Origin: Peribacillus simplex NBRC 15720 = DSM 1321
GTDB taxonomy: Bacteria; Bacillota; Bacilli; Bacillales; DSM-1321
Length of the DNA: 64,000 nucleotides
Direction: 5' to 3'
Assembly (NCBI RefSeq): GCF_002243645.1
Contig: NZ_CP017704.1
Coordinates: 4,668,001-4,732,000 of the forward strand
Below the pieces are notes generated by a model. That model worked only from the letters and a program-made list of their open reading frames with translations, did not search any database and was not told where the DNA came from. This document shows positions 43,911 through 51,699 of this stretch, one piece after another. Numbering within the stretch: the stretch's first letter is position 1; each line of letters begins with the position of its first letter. The position numbers and the translations under genes were made by a program.

Positions 43911-46655
43911 TTATTCCGTATCTTTGTCTGGATCTGGGTCCGGGTTAGGGTCCGGGGCAGGGGTTTCGACTGGTTTTTCCTCTTCTACCGTTCCAGGGTC
44001 AGTGGCATCATCTCCGCCTTCGACGTCCTCATCACCCTTATTCCCATTTCCGTCATCAGTGTTGTTGCCATTTCCGTTACCATTACCATTACCATTGTTA
44101 TCATTGTTGCCATTTCCGTTATTGCCATTATTGTCGTTATTGTCGCTATTGCCGCTATTGCCATTGTTATTTTTGTCTTCGTCTTGTTTATCTTCTTCGC
44201 CTTCAGCAGGAGTTTCTTGTTCCGTATCCTCACCTTCGGCCGGATCTTCAATCTCCTCGTCCTCAGTATCCTCAGGGACTACCGCTTCAGCAGGTATTTT
44301 GACAGATGTACTCGCAGGATCACTTTGTTGGTTATCCACTAGAGCTACCACTGAGAAAGTATATTTACTTCCAGGGGTTGGATTAGGGATCGTTAAACTA
44401 GTATCCTTCGATTTTTTTAATACGCTCTGTGCTCCGCCATCAACGGACATCTTAACCTCGAATTGAGTATTGCCATTACCTTTAGGATATGACCATGATA
44501 GATTGATTTCATTGCTTTCCTGGTTGTAAGAAGCGTTAATGCCAGGTGAGTCGATTTTTTCATATTCTGTCGTCACCTGTGTTGGCTCGTGACCTTTAAC
44601 ATAATATTCATAAGTGATTTTACTGCTTGGTGTATATTCATTGGCTTTAACAGCTGGATTCGAACCTTTGATGACTCCAACCTTCACAACACTGTCAGGT
44701 TGATCAAAGTCTTTCGTTTCTTTTGATTGAGCCATATGTTCCATTAAATTCTTAAAGATGGATTTAGGGATTCTTTGAGATGATTCACCCAGATATTCCA
44801 TTTGCTCACCAGATGCATTATCATAACCAGCCCAAACCGCGACTGTATAATTGGTTGTATAACCTGCCATCCAGCTATCTTTTACACCGGAAGATGGGAT
44901 GTTGTTCGCTGCACGCTGCTCAGGCGTGAAATTGGTTGACCCCGTTTTACCGGCTACCGGAAGACTAGGTATATTGGCTAACCTTCCTGTTCCATAAGGT
45001 TCTTTCATGACGCTTTTCAACATGTCCGTAACGATGAAAGCTGTGGAATCTTTCATGACCGGTTTTGATTCCGTCTTGTTTTTGATGGTTGTTTTATCAC
45101 GTAAAACAATCTTTTTCACACTATGCGGTTCATTATAGATACCGTTGTTTCCGAATGAACTGTATGCACCGGCAAGTTCAAGTGTTGAAACATCCTTACC
45201 GCCGCCCAATGCTGCCGATTCGGTAATTTCCTTGTCAAAAGGAATGCCAAGATCGGTGGCAAAATCACGTGCCCGGTCCAAGCCGACTGCTTGAAGCGTT
45301 TTTAAGGCAGGAATATTTAATGACCGTGCTAGTGCTTCACGAGTCGTTACAGTACCATAATGTCGTCCTGAAGCATTTTTAAGCGATGTTCCATCACTGT
45401 AAGAATATTCCTCATCCTTGATTTGATGGTAGGTGGACCAATTTAAATATTCTACGGCAGGACCATAATCCAGAATCGGCTTAATGGTCGAACCAGGTGA
45501 TCGCTTGGCATCCGTTGCATAATTCCAGCCGCGTTTAACCGTCGTGTTCCTGCCGCCGCCCACTGCTTTAATTTCACCAGTTTCTGTATCGAGTAATGTG
45601 ACTCCTGCTTGGAGATCTTTACTTGGATAATTGATGATTTCATCACTGTTCAACATGTTATAGACATATTCCTGGGCATCTTTATCAATGGTCGTTTGGA
45701 TTTCCAAACCATCGGTAAAGACGTTATAGTCACCCATATCCCCGACTTCCTCAATTACCAAATCGATGAATGCATCATATGCGGTCGTATCAATTTGGCT
45801 CTTATCGATTTCTTGAAGTCCTTGTGTTATTTCGATGCTTTGTGCATTTTTCATTTCCGTTTCGGTGATATAACCATGTTTATTCATTAAGTGCAGGACT
45901 ATATCACGACGTTCTTTCGCACGTTCAGGGTATTTATACGGGTCATATCTGCTTGGGCTTTGCGGTAATCCTACAAGCATGGCCGCTTCGTTCAATTTCA
46001 ATTCGCTAAGATCTTTTCCATAATAAGTTTGCGATGCAGTTAAGATCCCGTTGGCACGGTTTGCAAAGAAAATCTTATTCACATACATTTCGAAAATTTC
46101 TTCTTTTGTATATTTTCTTTCAAGCTGTATGGATAGCCACATTTCCTGGACTTTCCTTTTAATGGTCTTATCAGGTGTTAAATAAGAACGCTTGATAACC
46201 TGCTGGGTCAATGTACTTGCACCCTCTGAGCCGAATCCGTTTTTGACGTTGGCTATGACGGCACTGCCCAGACGTAAGAAATCGACCCCGTGGTGTTCAT
46301 AAAAACGGGAATCTTCCGTTGCCAGGAAAGCTTCTTCGACAAGATCGGGGATGTCTTCATAATTAACATAATCCCGGTTTTCCTTTCCGATTTCAGCTAG
46401 CAATTTACCATTTTCATCGAGAATCTTGGATGTGACCGGATCTTTCAAAAGCTTTTCGTCAAGTTTTGGAGCGTCACTTATAAAGTAAGCCATTGCAGCT
46501 CCTCCGGCAACCAAGCCTATTATTCCGATTGTAACAAGTATAAGGAAAATGCGCTTAAGCATATTGGTTGGCTTGTTAGAACCTTTCTCCGGTCCCTTTT
46601 TTTGTGTCTGCCCCTGCTTTCGGCGTTCTTCTCTAGTATTATATTTTTCAGCCAT
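43911..46655 (-). CDS. ponA: Class A penicillin-binding protein 1 (bifunctional glycosyltransferase/transpeptidase)
   Basis: Polymerises and cross-links peptidoglycan. The 914 residues comprise a short basic cytosolic tail, a membrane anchor (about 33-58), the GT51 domain with catalytic E114 (ATEDSRFYEHHG) and TLTQQVIKR, and the transpeptidase with S389-T-I-K392, a downstream SLN and KTGS. A fibronectin-III-like module (about 730-810) follows, then a Glu-rich and Asn/Gly-rich tail ending in Pro-Asp repeats. The low-complexity tail also exists in B. subtilis PBP1 and is prone to repeat slippage. It is 27 bp downstream of recU, forming the conserved recU-ponA operon. Confidence 0.97.
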   Translation of the reverse strand: MAEKYNTREERRKQGQTQKKGPEKGSNKPTNMLKRIFLILVTIGIIGLVAGGAAMAYFISDAPKLDEKLLKDPVTSKILDENGKLLAEIGKENRDYVNYEDIPDLVEEAFLATEDSRFYEHHGVDFLRLGSAVIANVKNGFGSEGASTLTQQVIKRSYLTPDKTIKRKVQEMWLSIQLERKYTKEEIFEMYVNKIFFANRANGILTASQTYYGKDLSELKLNEAAMLVGLPQSPSRYDPYKYPERAKERRDIVLHLMNKHGYITETEMKNAQSIEITQGLQEIDKSQIDTTAYDAFIDLVIEEVGDMGDYNVFTDGLEIQTTIDKDAQEYVYNMLNSDEIINYPSKDLQAGVTLLDTETGEIKAVGGGRNTTVKRGWNYATDAKRSPGSTIKPILDYGPAVEYLNWSTYHQIKDEEYSYSDGTSLKNASGRHYGTVTTREALARSLNIPALKTLQAVGLDRARDFATDLGIPFDKEITESAALGGGKDVSTLELAGAYSSFGNNGIYNEPHSVKKIVLRDKTTIKNKTESKPVMKDSTAFIVTDMLKSVMKEPYGTGRLANIPSLPVAGKTGSTNFTPEQRAANNIPSSGVKDSWMAGYTTNYTVAVWAGYDNASGEQMEYLGESSQRIPKSIFKNLMEHMAQSKETKDFDQPDSVVKVGVIKGSNPAVKANEYTPSSKITYEYYVKGHEPTQVTTEYEKIDSPGINASYNQESNEINLSWSYPKGNGNTQFEVKMSVDGGAQSVLKKSKDTSLTIPNPTPGSKYTFSVVALVDNQQSDPASTSVKIPAEAVVPEDTEDEEIEDPAEGEDTEQETPAEGEEDKQDEDKNNNGNSGNSDNNDNNGNNGNGNNDNNGNGNGNGNGNNTDDGNGNKGDEDVEGGDDATDPGTVEEEKPVETPAPDPNPDPDPDKDTE

Positions 46656-46682
46656 TACAGCTAACCTGCCTTTCTAAAAAAA

Positions 46683-47294
46683 CTAAAAATTTTCTGAGAT
46701 GAGCGAATCTACTACTTTAATATAGTCAATTCTCGGTTGAAAGCCAAGAGTAATCTTTCGTGAACTGCTTTCAACCTCTTGAAGAGTTATAGATTTGCGT
46801 CCGCCGTCTTTCATTCTCTTCCAATAAAAACTCAGTTGTTCAGAACTCATTAGATATATATCATCCATGGCGGAAAACCGGATGATGACAAATGCAATTC
46901 CGTCATGCTGAACGATATGTTTCATATGTTCGATTTGATGGTCATGAAAATTCTTCAGAGGGAAAGAACTGCTGTTTTTTGTTTCCTTTGCCTCAAAATC
47001 AATGTACTTTCCTTTATAAACACCATTGTAATCGGTGGTCGATGCTTGTTTGAAATAGGCTTCTTTAATGACTGCAGCACTTCTTTTCGGGTAATGGACA
47101 TCGACAATTTGAATGGGTGTCGGTTTTTTATGGATGACGGCAATGCCGTGTGCTAAATAATACTGATTGGTTTCGTTCAAATCGTCTTCCAATGTTTTTC
47201 CCCGGTTGCTGTAACTGATTTTTTTTAGTGGGCTTTTCTTTTCTTCCATAGCCTGCGGTACAAATCTACGTCCGTTGGGATAATGAAATGCCAC
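46683..47294 (-). CDS. recU: Holliday junction resolvase RecU
   Basis: Cleaves Holliday junctions in recombination and chromosome segregation. The 203 residues include the acidic catalytic residues of the RecU fold in GKTLEDDLN and [19 protein letters not shown], and the N-terminal [10 protein letters not shown] start typical of Bacillus. The start is preceded on the minus strand by AGGAGGGG. It is the first gene of the recU-ponA operon and divergent from yppC. Confidence 0.96.
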   Translation of the reverse strand: MAFHYPNGRRFVPQAMEEKKSPLKKISYSNRGKTLEDDLNETNQYYLAHGIAVIHKKPTPIQIVDVHYPKRSAAVIKEAYFKQASTTDYNGVYKGKYIDFEAKETKNSSSFPLKNFHDHQIEHMKHIVQHDGIAFVIIRFSAMDDIYLMSSEQLSFYWKRMKDGGRKSITLQEVESSSRKITLGFQPRIDYIKVVDSLISENF

Positions 47295-47437
47295 TTTTAC
47301 CCCTCCTTTTTTTCACTTATCTATATTAGCAAAAAAAGAATCCAATATGTGAATAAAAAGAATTGTTTCTTAGAACGATAGGATTTATGTACAACTATAT
47401 GTCACAATTCATCGTTATAGAAAGGCTGGACACATAG

Positions 47438-48385
47438 ATGCGAATGTTAAAGACGGAAAAGCAATTGCTCCATTCCATAAAAGCCCAAACCGCTAAAGGG
47501 AATAGGGATAATATATCAAGAACAAAGGCATATGAACAATTTTTCAGAATGCATCCAGAAATCCAATGGTCATTTTTAGCTGGGATGGTTTCTAGAAATG
47601 CAGGCTGGAATATGTGTGATCTTGAAGGGATTTGGTTTTCCCATTTGCTTGGCCTTAAATACAGGGATCACTTATTCCTAACTTATGAGGAAGCAAATTG
47701 GAGAATATTCCAAGATGCTTATCCGCAATTACTTCTCTATCATTATTCGACGAAGTATGGACGCCCTTTGTTTCACTTATGTCATTATTTTTTTATTACC
47801 AAATTCATGACGAACGAATGGTATTCCTTTTGGAAACATGGAAATCAAGAAAATTTAGTCACTGCGCTTATCATAAATGAACAAAACATCATTGAAGAAC
47901 CGGTTATTAAAAAGCAATCTCCCGTTTTTCATTCTCTGTTATTTTTCCTGCAGGACTGGATGCATTTTAGCACTGTTTTATTTCCTACCTGCAATGGAGA
48001 ACTGTATGGCTCGTCCGTTTCGCATTTTAGAAATATCGATAATAGGATTGAACTGGGGAAAAGGTTAGCTGGCCTTTTATTTTCTGAAGATTTGTTTCCG
48101 CTATTTTATGAATTTTCCTGCCGGACTGAACCAACGGGTGCCAGATATGATTATGAACAATATCGGAAAAAGCCTAGGTACCATGAAACCCCGATGCTGA
48201 GGGGAGTATATCCATCGATTCATCATCAGGCAGGGGAGACAGAGCAATGGGATGTGAAAAAAAGGATTAAAAAAAAATGGTTCATTGAACCCGAATGGGA
48301 AGAAGACCCGCATTTGACCGATTGGTATGACCATAAACAAAAGCAACTGCACACGGCAGCAATAATCAAAAATTGGATTTTATAA
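47438..48385 (+). CDS. yppC: DUF2515 family protein YppC
   Basis: A 315-residue protein of unknown function matching YppC: SRTKAYEQFFRMHPEIQWSFLAGMVSRNAGWNM near the N terminus, LFPTCNGELYG in the middle and many conserved aromatic residues. No signal peptide is seen. It is divergent from recU, as in B. subtilis. AAAGG lies upstream of ATG 47438. A strong terminator follows. Confidence 0.87.
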   Translation: MRMLKTEKQLLHSIKAQTAKGNRDNISRTKAYEQFFRMHPEIQWSFLAGMVSRNAGWNMCDLEGIWFSHLLGLKYRDHLFLTYEEANWRIFQDAYPQLLLYHYSTKYGRPLFHLCHYFFITKFMTNEWYSFWKHGNQENLVTALIINEQNIIEEPVIKKQSPVFHSLLFFLQDWMHFSTVLFPTCNGELYGSSVSHFRNIDNRIELGKRLAGLLFSEDLFPLFYEFSCRTEPTGARYDYEQYRKKPRYHETPMLRGVYPSIHHQAGETEQWDVKKRIKKKWFIEPEWEEDPHLTDWYDHKQKQLHTAAIIKNWIL

Positions 48386-48390
48386 TAGGT

Positions 48391-48425
48391 AACAGGGAAG
48401 GCGTCGATTAAGCCTTCCCTGTTTC
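48391..48425 (+). terminator. Intrinsic terminator after yppC
   Basis: AACAGGGAAGGC (48391-48402) pairs with GCCTTCCCTGTT (48412-48423). It lies between convergent yppC and sspM and may serve both. Confidence 0.8.
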
Positions 48426-48443
48426 TCGTTCAGTATTTATGTC

Positions 48444-48557
48444 TTACGTAGAGGGGCGGTTTTCTCCACTAAGTTTCGGGTTTCCCGTTCCTGCCTTTGC
48501 AGTGGGCGGCTTTTGTCGTTTTTCGTTTTTTTGCTGTCTGCTTTCATTCGACTGCAT
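48444..48557 (-). CDS. sspM: Small acid-soluble spore protein M
   Basis: A 37-residue basic, Gln/Lys-rich peptide ending in GENRPST; B. subtilis SspM (34 residues) ends in GPNRPST and lies at the same place, next to yppC. It has a near-perfect ribosome site, AGGAGGTGAT, 4 nt before the ATG at 48557, which argues strongly that it is translated. It is a minor SASP expected to be made in the forespore under SigG. I did not pick out a SigG promoter with confidence. Confidence 0.85.
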   Translation of the reverse strand: MQSNESRQQKNEKRQKPPTAKAGTGNPKLSGENRPST

Positions 48558-48740
48558 AAAATCACCTCCTGTCTGTATTCTTGTTTAAAACTTCATTCTT
48601 CATTCTGCCATTGTTGTCGAAGGTCATAATAAATTAAGTGAATTGCACTTTCTTTGCCGATTCCCTTCTAGTTTTGTCAGTCATGAAGGGCTTTCAGATA
48701 AAAAAAAGAATAGTACAGGTAAAGAATGGGAGGGATCAGC

Positions 48741-49016
48741 ATGGTCAATAAAAGTGTCGCAACAGAAGAGATATTAAGGATGATAGCTGAGATCAGTACC
48801 AGCCTGGATCGTTTGGAAATTTCATATGGGGAAACTGTAAATACAGTGCGGTGCAAACTATGGGCAGAGCAATATACATTAGTTAATGAAGCCCAGGAAG
48901 CCATTGAGAAAGCCGAAGATTATTGGGTAAATGCTGAAGGTGTGAACCACTCCTTTTCAATTGTCCCGAAAAAAACAATAATAAAACACAAGGTATTCAC
49001 TGAATTGCACGTATAA
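48741..49016 (+). CDS. Hypothetical protein, yppD position
   Basis: A 91-residue, mostly helical, slightly acidic protein with MIAEISTSLDRLEISYGE and LWAEQYTLVNEAQEAIEKAED. I do not recognise a family. GGGAGGG precedes ATG 48741. It sits between sspM and the YppE homologue, so it occupies the yppD place, but I cannot confirm homology from memory. Confidence 0.7.
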   Translation: MVNKSVATEEILRMIAEISTSLDRLEISYGETVNTVRCKLWAEQYTLVNEAQEAIEKAEDYWVNAEGVNHSFSIVPKKTIIKHKVFTELHV

Positions 49017-49085
49017 ACCGGAGGAATATCATTTTATAAAGAACTGGATTATACTAAGGGAAACAAATGTGCGGAGGAATATATT

Positions 49086-49454
49086 GTGCAAAAAGAAAAA
49101 CTGCAGCTATTAACTGAACAATTAATAAAATATACGGACCAAGCGGATGATATTTATGAGGGTGTACGCAAGGAAGGAAAGGAAAAGGATTTCTTTTCGG
49201 AAGTCAAGCCGTTTGCAGACCAGGTCAGGACCGTATGCATCGAATGGGAAACCGGAATGAAGGAGTGGATGAAAGAAACCGAATTTAGGCATCTTTTCCC
49301 CGAGCAAATCGAACAAACCGCCCATAACCTTTCTGATGTGGCCGTTCAGGCATTTTTTTCCAAAACAAGTTATAAGCGATTTAAAAGCCATGTCCAATCG
49401 GTCGAATTCATCCTTAATAATGTAAAAACGGAAATCGATCGGATTTTATCATAA
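49086..49454 (+). CDS. yppE: DUF1798 family protein YppE
   Basis: A 122-residue four-helix-type protein similar to B. subtilis YppE (DUF1798; 123 residues): FFSEVKPFADQ, FRHLFPEQIEQTAHNLSDVAVQAFF and a YKRFKSHVQSVEFILNNVK C-terminal helix. Its function is unknown. The start is GTG 49086, with GGAGGA about 8 nt upstream. Confidence 0.83.
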   Translation: MQKEKLQLLTEQLIKYTDQADDIYEGVRKEGKEKDFFSEVKPFADQVRTVCIEWETGMKEWMKETEFRHLFPEQIEQTAHNLSDVAVQAFFSKTSYKRFKSHVQSVEFILNNVKTEIDRILS

Positions 49455-49530
49455 AAACACCTACACTTATTACCTCTTTTTTCATATATTATCAGAACCA
49501 TGTAATGAAAAAAGAGGAGGGCTCATTGAC

Positions 49531-50151
49531 ATGATGAGATCCGGTTATAACCAAATCTCCCCAAATCAAGGACAGTTTCCTCAATCAATGCCGGAAAATT
49601 GGGGAGGATACCAACAGCCAATGCCGTATCCTCCGCCAAATAATCATAATCTTGAACAACCATTTATGTATCCTTATCATTTCCAGGATACAGGGGGCTA
49701 TATGACGCCATATCATGATCATTATCCGCAGGCGGGCTATCACCCATTCCAACCAGTCCAGCAGCAGGCGATGCCTGTGGGAGCTTATCCGGGCAGCAGT
49801 GTAATGCAGCCAATGGCACAAATGCAGCCAATGGTACAAATGCCGCCAATGGCACAAATGCACCCAATCCAGTCCAATCAGCAGCCGCAAGCTTTTAGTC
49901 CGTTCGCCAATCCGTTACAGCCAGCTAAAAGACCTCCGCAAAGTCAGCAGCAGGCTCATAATCCATATCCTAAGCAGCAGTTCATGCAAAAACCTCAGCC
50001 ATCGGGTTTCAAATCGGTCATGAATCAATTCAAAACACAAGATGGTTCCATGGATATAACGAAGATGATGAATACAGCTGGACAAATGATGAATACAGTT
50101 TCTCAAGTATCTTCAATGGTCAAAGGAGTAGGGGGCTTCTTCAAAGCTTAG
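49531..50151 (+). CDS. yppG: YppG-like Pro/Gln/Met-rich protein
   Basis: A 206-residue low-complexity protein rich in Pro, Gln, Met and Tyr. A central run of near-identical 18-bp repeats (49804-49872; six-residue units of the form MQPMAQ) is followed by a conserved C-terminal segment, FKTQDGSMDITKMMNTAGQMMNTVSQV, ending in GGFFK. The C-terminal block is the YppG hallmark. The composition resembles spore-coat or spore-surface proteins, but the location is inference. GAGGAGGG precedes ATG 49531. Confidence 0.8.
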   Translation: MMRSGYNQISPNQGQFPQSMPENWGGYQQPMPYPPPNNHNLEQPFMYPYHFQDTGGYMTPYHDHYPQAGYHPFQPVQQQAMPVGAYPGSSVMQPMAQMQPMVQMPPMAQMHPIQSNQQPQAFSPFANPLQPAKRPPQSQQQAHNPYPKQQFMQKPQPSGFKSVMNQFKTQDGSMDITKMMNTAGQMMNTVSQVSSMVKGVGGFFKA

Positions 50152-50165
50152 ATGGTGAATAAAGG

Positions 50166-50213
50166 AAAAGCAGACTTATAAGTGACCAGCCACTTTTTTA
50201 AGTCTGCTTTTAT
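50166..50213. terminator. Bidirectional terminator between yppG and hsp20
   Basis: AAAAGCAGACTTA (50166-50178) pairs with TAAGTCTGCTTTT (50199-50211); an inner AAGTG/CACTT extends the hairpin. Confidence 0.8.
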
Positions 50214-50219
50214 TCATGC

Positions 50220-50675
50220 CTAATGAATTTCAACCCGATTCCCTCTGATTTTGGGTAGGTGAAGCGTGAGGATGCCATCGCGATGTCGAGCGGTCACTTT
50301 TGCTTCATCAATCGGTTTCGGAAAGGAAATGGTTCTTGAAAAAGTACCTTCTGAAACTTCCTTTTGGAACAATCCTTGATTTTTATGCTTTCTATCTACA
50401 TGCTTTGCAGATATGGTTACGGAATGGTCAAGTACATCAATTGATATTTGGCTGCGTGCAATTCCGGGCAAAGTGGCGGTAAGTGTATATTCTGAATGCG
50501 TTTCGTGAACATCAACCGGAAAGCTGCGTTCTTTCGCCGAACCAAAGAATTCGTCAAGAGATTGCAGCATGCCTTTAGGTGGCCTTTCAGAAAACAGCCG
50601 ATCCATTTTATTAATGAAATGGGTAAAGGGTTCTATTCGATTCCGATTATTATTTTTTTCAGAAGAGGTCATCAT
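50220..50675 (-). CDS. Hsp20/alpha-crystallin family small heat shock protein
   Basis: A 151-residue chaperone-like protein. The alpha-crystallin domain spans about 55-151 (FPVDVHETHSEYTLTATLPGI, then GTFSRTISFPKPID and the DGILTLHLPK strand with the conserved A-x-x-x-n-G-x-L form). I chose the ATG at 50675, with AAAGGAG upstream; the longer frame begins in non-coding sequence. It could be a spore-coat relative (CotM/CotP type) or a stress sHsp; sequence alone does not decide. Confidence 0.87.
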   Translation of the reverse strand: MMTSSEKNNNRNRIEPFTHFINKMDRLFSERPPKGMLQSLDEFFGSAKERSFPVDVHETHSEYTLTATLPGIARSQISIDVLDHSVTISAKHVDRKHKNQGLFQKEVSEGTFSRTISFPKPIDEAKVTARHRDGILTLHLPKIRGNRVEIH

Positions 50676-50747
50676 GGTACTCCTTTCTAAAAAATTCCTT
50701 TGCCTATAGGCTATGTGAGGAATGAAGAAATGTGAATGCACTGTTGG

Positions 50748-50773
50748 GTTTCAGATACATGTCTATAGGGAAT
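50748..50773 (+). promoter_or_regulatory. SigB-type promoter before the alpha/beta hydrolase
   Basis: GTTTCA (50748-50753), a 14-nt spacer and GGGAAT (50768-50773) agree with the SigB pattern GTTTAA / GGGTAT at five of six positions each. They lie 40 bp upstream of the ATG. Confidence 0.5.
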
Positions 50774-50813
50774 AACGTTACTGAATGATTAGTAAAGGAA
50801 AAGAGGGATTAAT

Positions 50814-51578
50814 ATGACAGATAATAGCAAGCTTTCCTACATAGATACCGGGAAAGGAAATCAAACTTTGTTGTTTATCCATGGATTTTGCGGAAGCCAT
50901 GAATATTGGAGTGACATCATTGCTGAATTAAAGGATGAATACCGGGTTATTGCCGTTGATTTACGGGGGCATGGTGCAAGTGAGGAAATAGAGGGATCAT
51001 TCTCGATTGAAGATATGGCTGCTGATATTGCGTCATTTTTGGATGAACTGGAAATCGGACAGGTATATATGTTTGGTCATTCGCTTGGGGGATATATCAC
51101 CTTGGCATTCGCGGAAAGGTTTCCTGGGAAATTGTCTGGTTTTTCATTGGTACATTCTACAGCTTTCCCAGACGATGAGACTGGAAAGGCGGGGCGCTTA
51201 AAATCTGTCGAGAAAATCGAAAGTGAGGGAATCCCTGCTTTCATTGACGGACTTATACCAAAGCTTTTCGCTAATTCCGATGATCCCAATATTGACCATA
51301 CAAAGGAAATCGGTTATATAACAAGTGAAATTGGTGCGATAGGGTCTTTACATGCCATGAGGAACAGAATAGACAGAAATCATGTACTAAAAGATACGCA
51401 GTTACCTATCCTATTGGTTGCAGGTGAACAGGATAAGGTGATTCCCGTTGAAAAAACCTTTTCTGTAAAAGGGAGCCATATCAATGAAGTTATACTTAAG
51501 GGCAGCGGCCATATGGGAATGTTGGAAGCTCCAAGCACACTAATCGAAGAAATCATTCGCTTTGTCGAGAAGAATTAA
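50814..51578 (+). CDS. Alpha/beta hydrolase
   Basis: A 254-residue alpha/beta-hydrolase-fold protein with the catalytic triad S90 (GHSLGG), D207 (EQDKV) and H233 (GSGHMG), plus an oxyanion-hole HGFCGS near the N terminus. The substrate cannot be told. AAGAGGGA precedes ATG 50814. A SigB-like promoter suggests general-stress expression. It is followed by a terminator, so it stands alone. Confidence 0.87.
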   Translation: MTDNSKLSYIDTGKGNQTLLFIHGFCGSHEYWSDIIAELKDEYRVIAVDLRGHGASEEIEGSFSIEDMAADIASFLDELEIGQVYMFGHSLGGYITLAFAERFPGKLSGFSLVHSTAFPDDETGKAGRLKSVEKIESEGIPAFIDGLIPKLFANSDDPNIDHTKEIGYITSEIGAIGSLHAMRNRIDRNHVLKDTQLPILLVAGEQDKVIPVEKTFSVKGSHINEVILKGSGHMGMLEAPSTLIEEIIRFVEKN

Positions 51579-51592
51579 GTGATAAAAGACCG

Positions 51593-51631
51593 AGCTGGAA
51601 ACGAGTTGTTGACGTTTCCAGCTTTTTTTAT
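51593..51631 (+). terminator. Intrinsic terminator after the alpha/beta hydrolase gene
   Basis: AGCTGGAAACG (51593-51603) pairs perfectly with CGTTTCCAGCT (51613-51623), followed by a T tract. Confidence 0.85.
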
Positions 51632-51699
51632 TGAATAGGAAATAGTTTCCCTTTTGCATAGAACGTTCATTCGGTAGAATAGGAGTATGAGGTGGTTAT

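Noticed and set aside
43896-44466. Long plus-strand ORFs of 148 and 180 codons rich in Ser, Pro, Leu, Ile and Val
   Set aside because: They are antisense reads of the low-complexity Asn/Gly/Asp/Pro-rich tail of ponA; composition is repeat-driven and no ribosome site is present.
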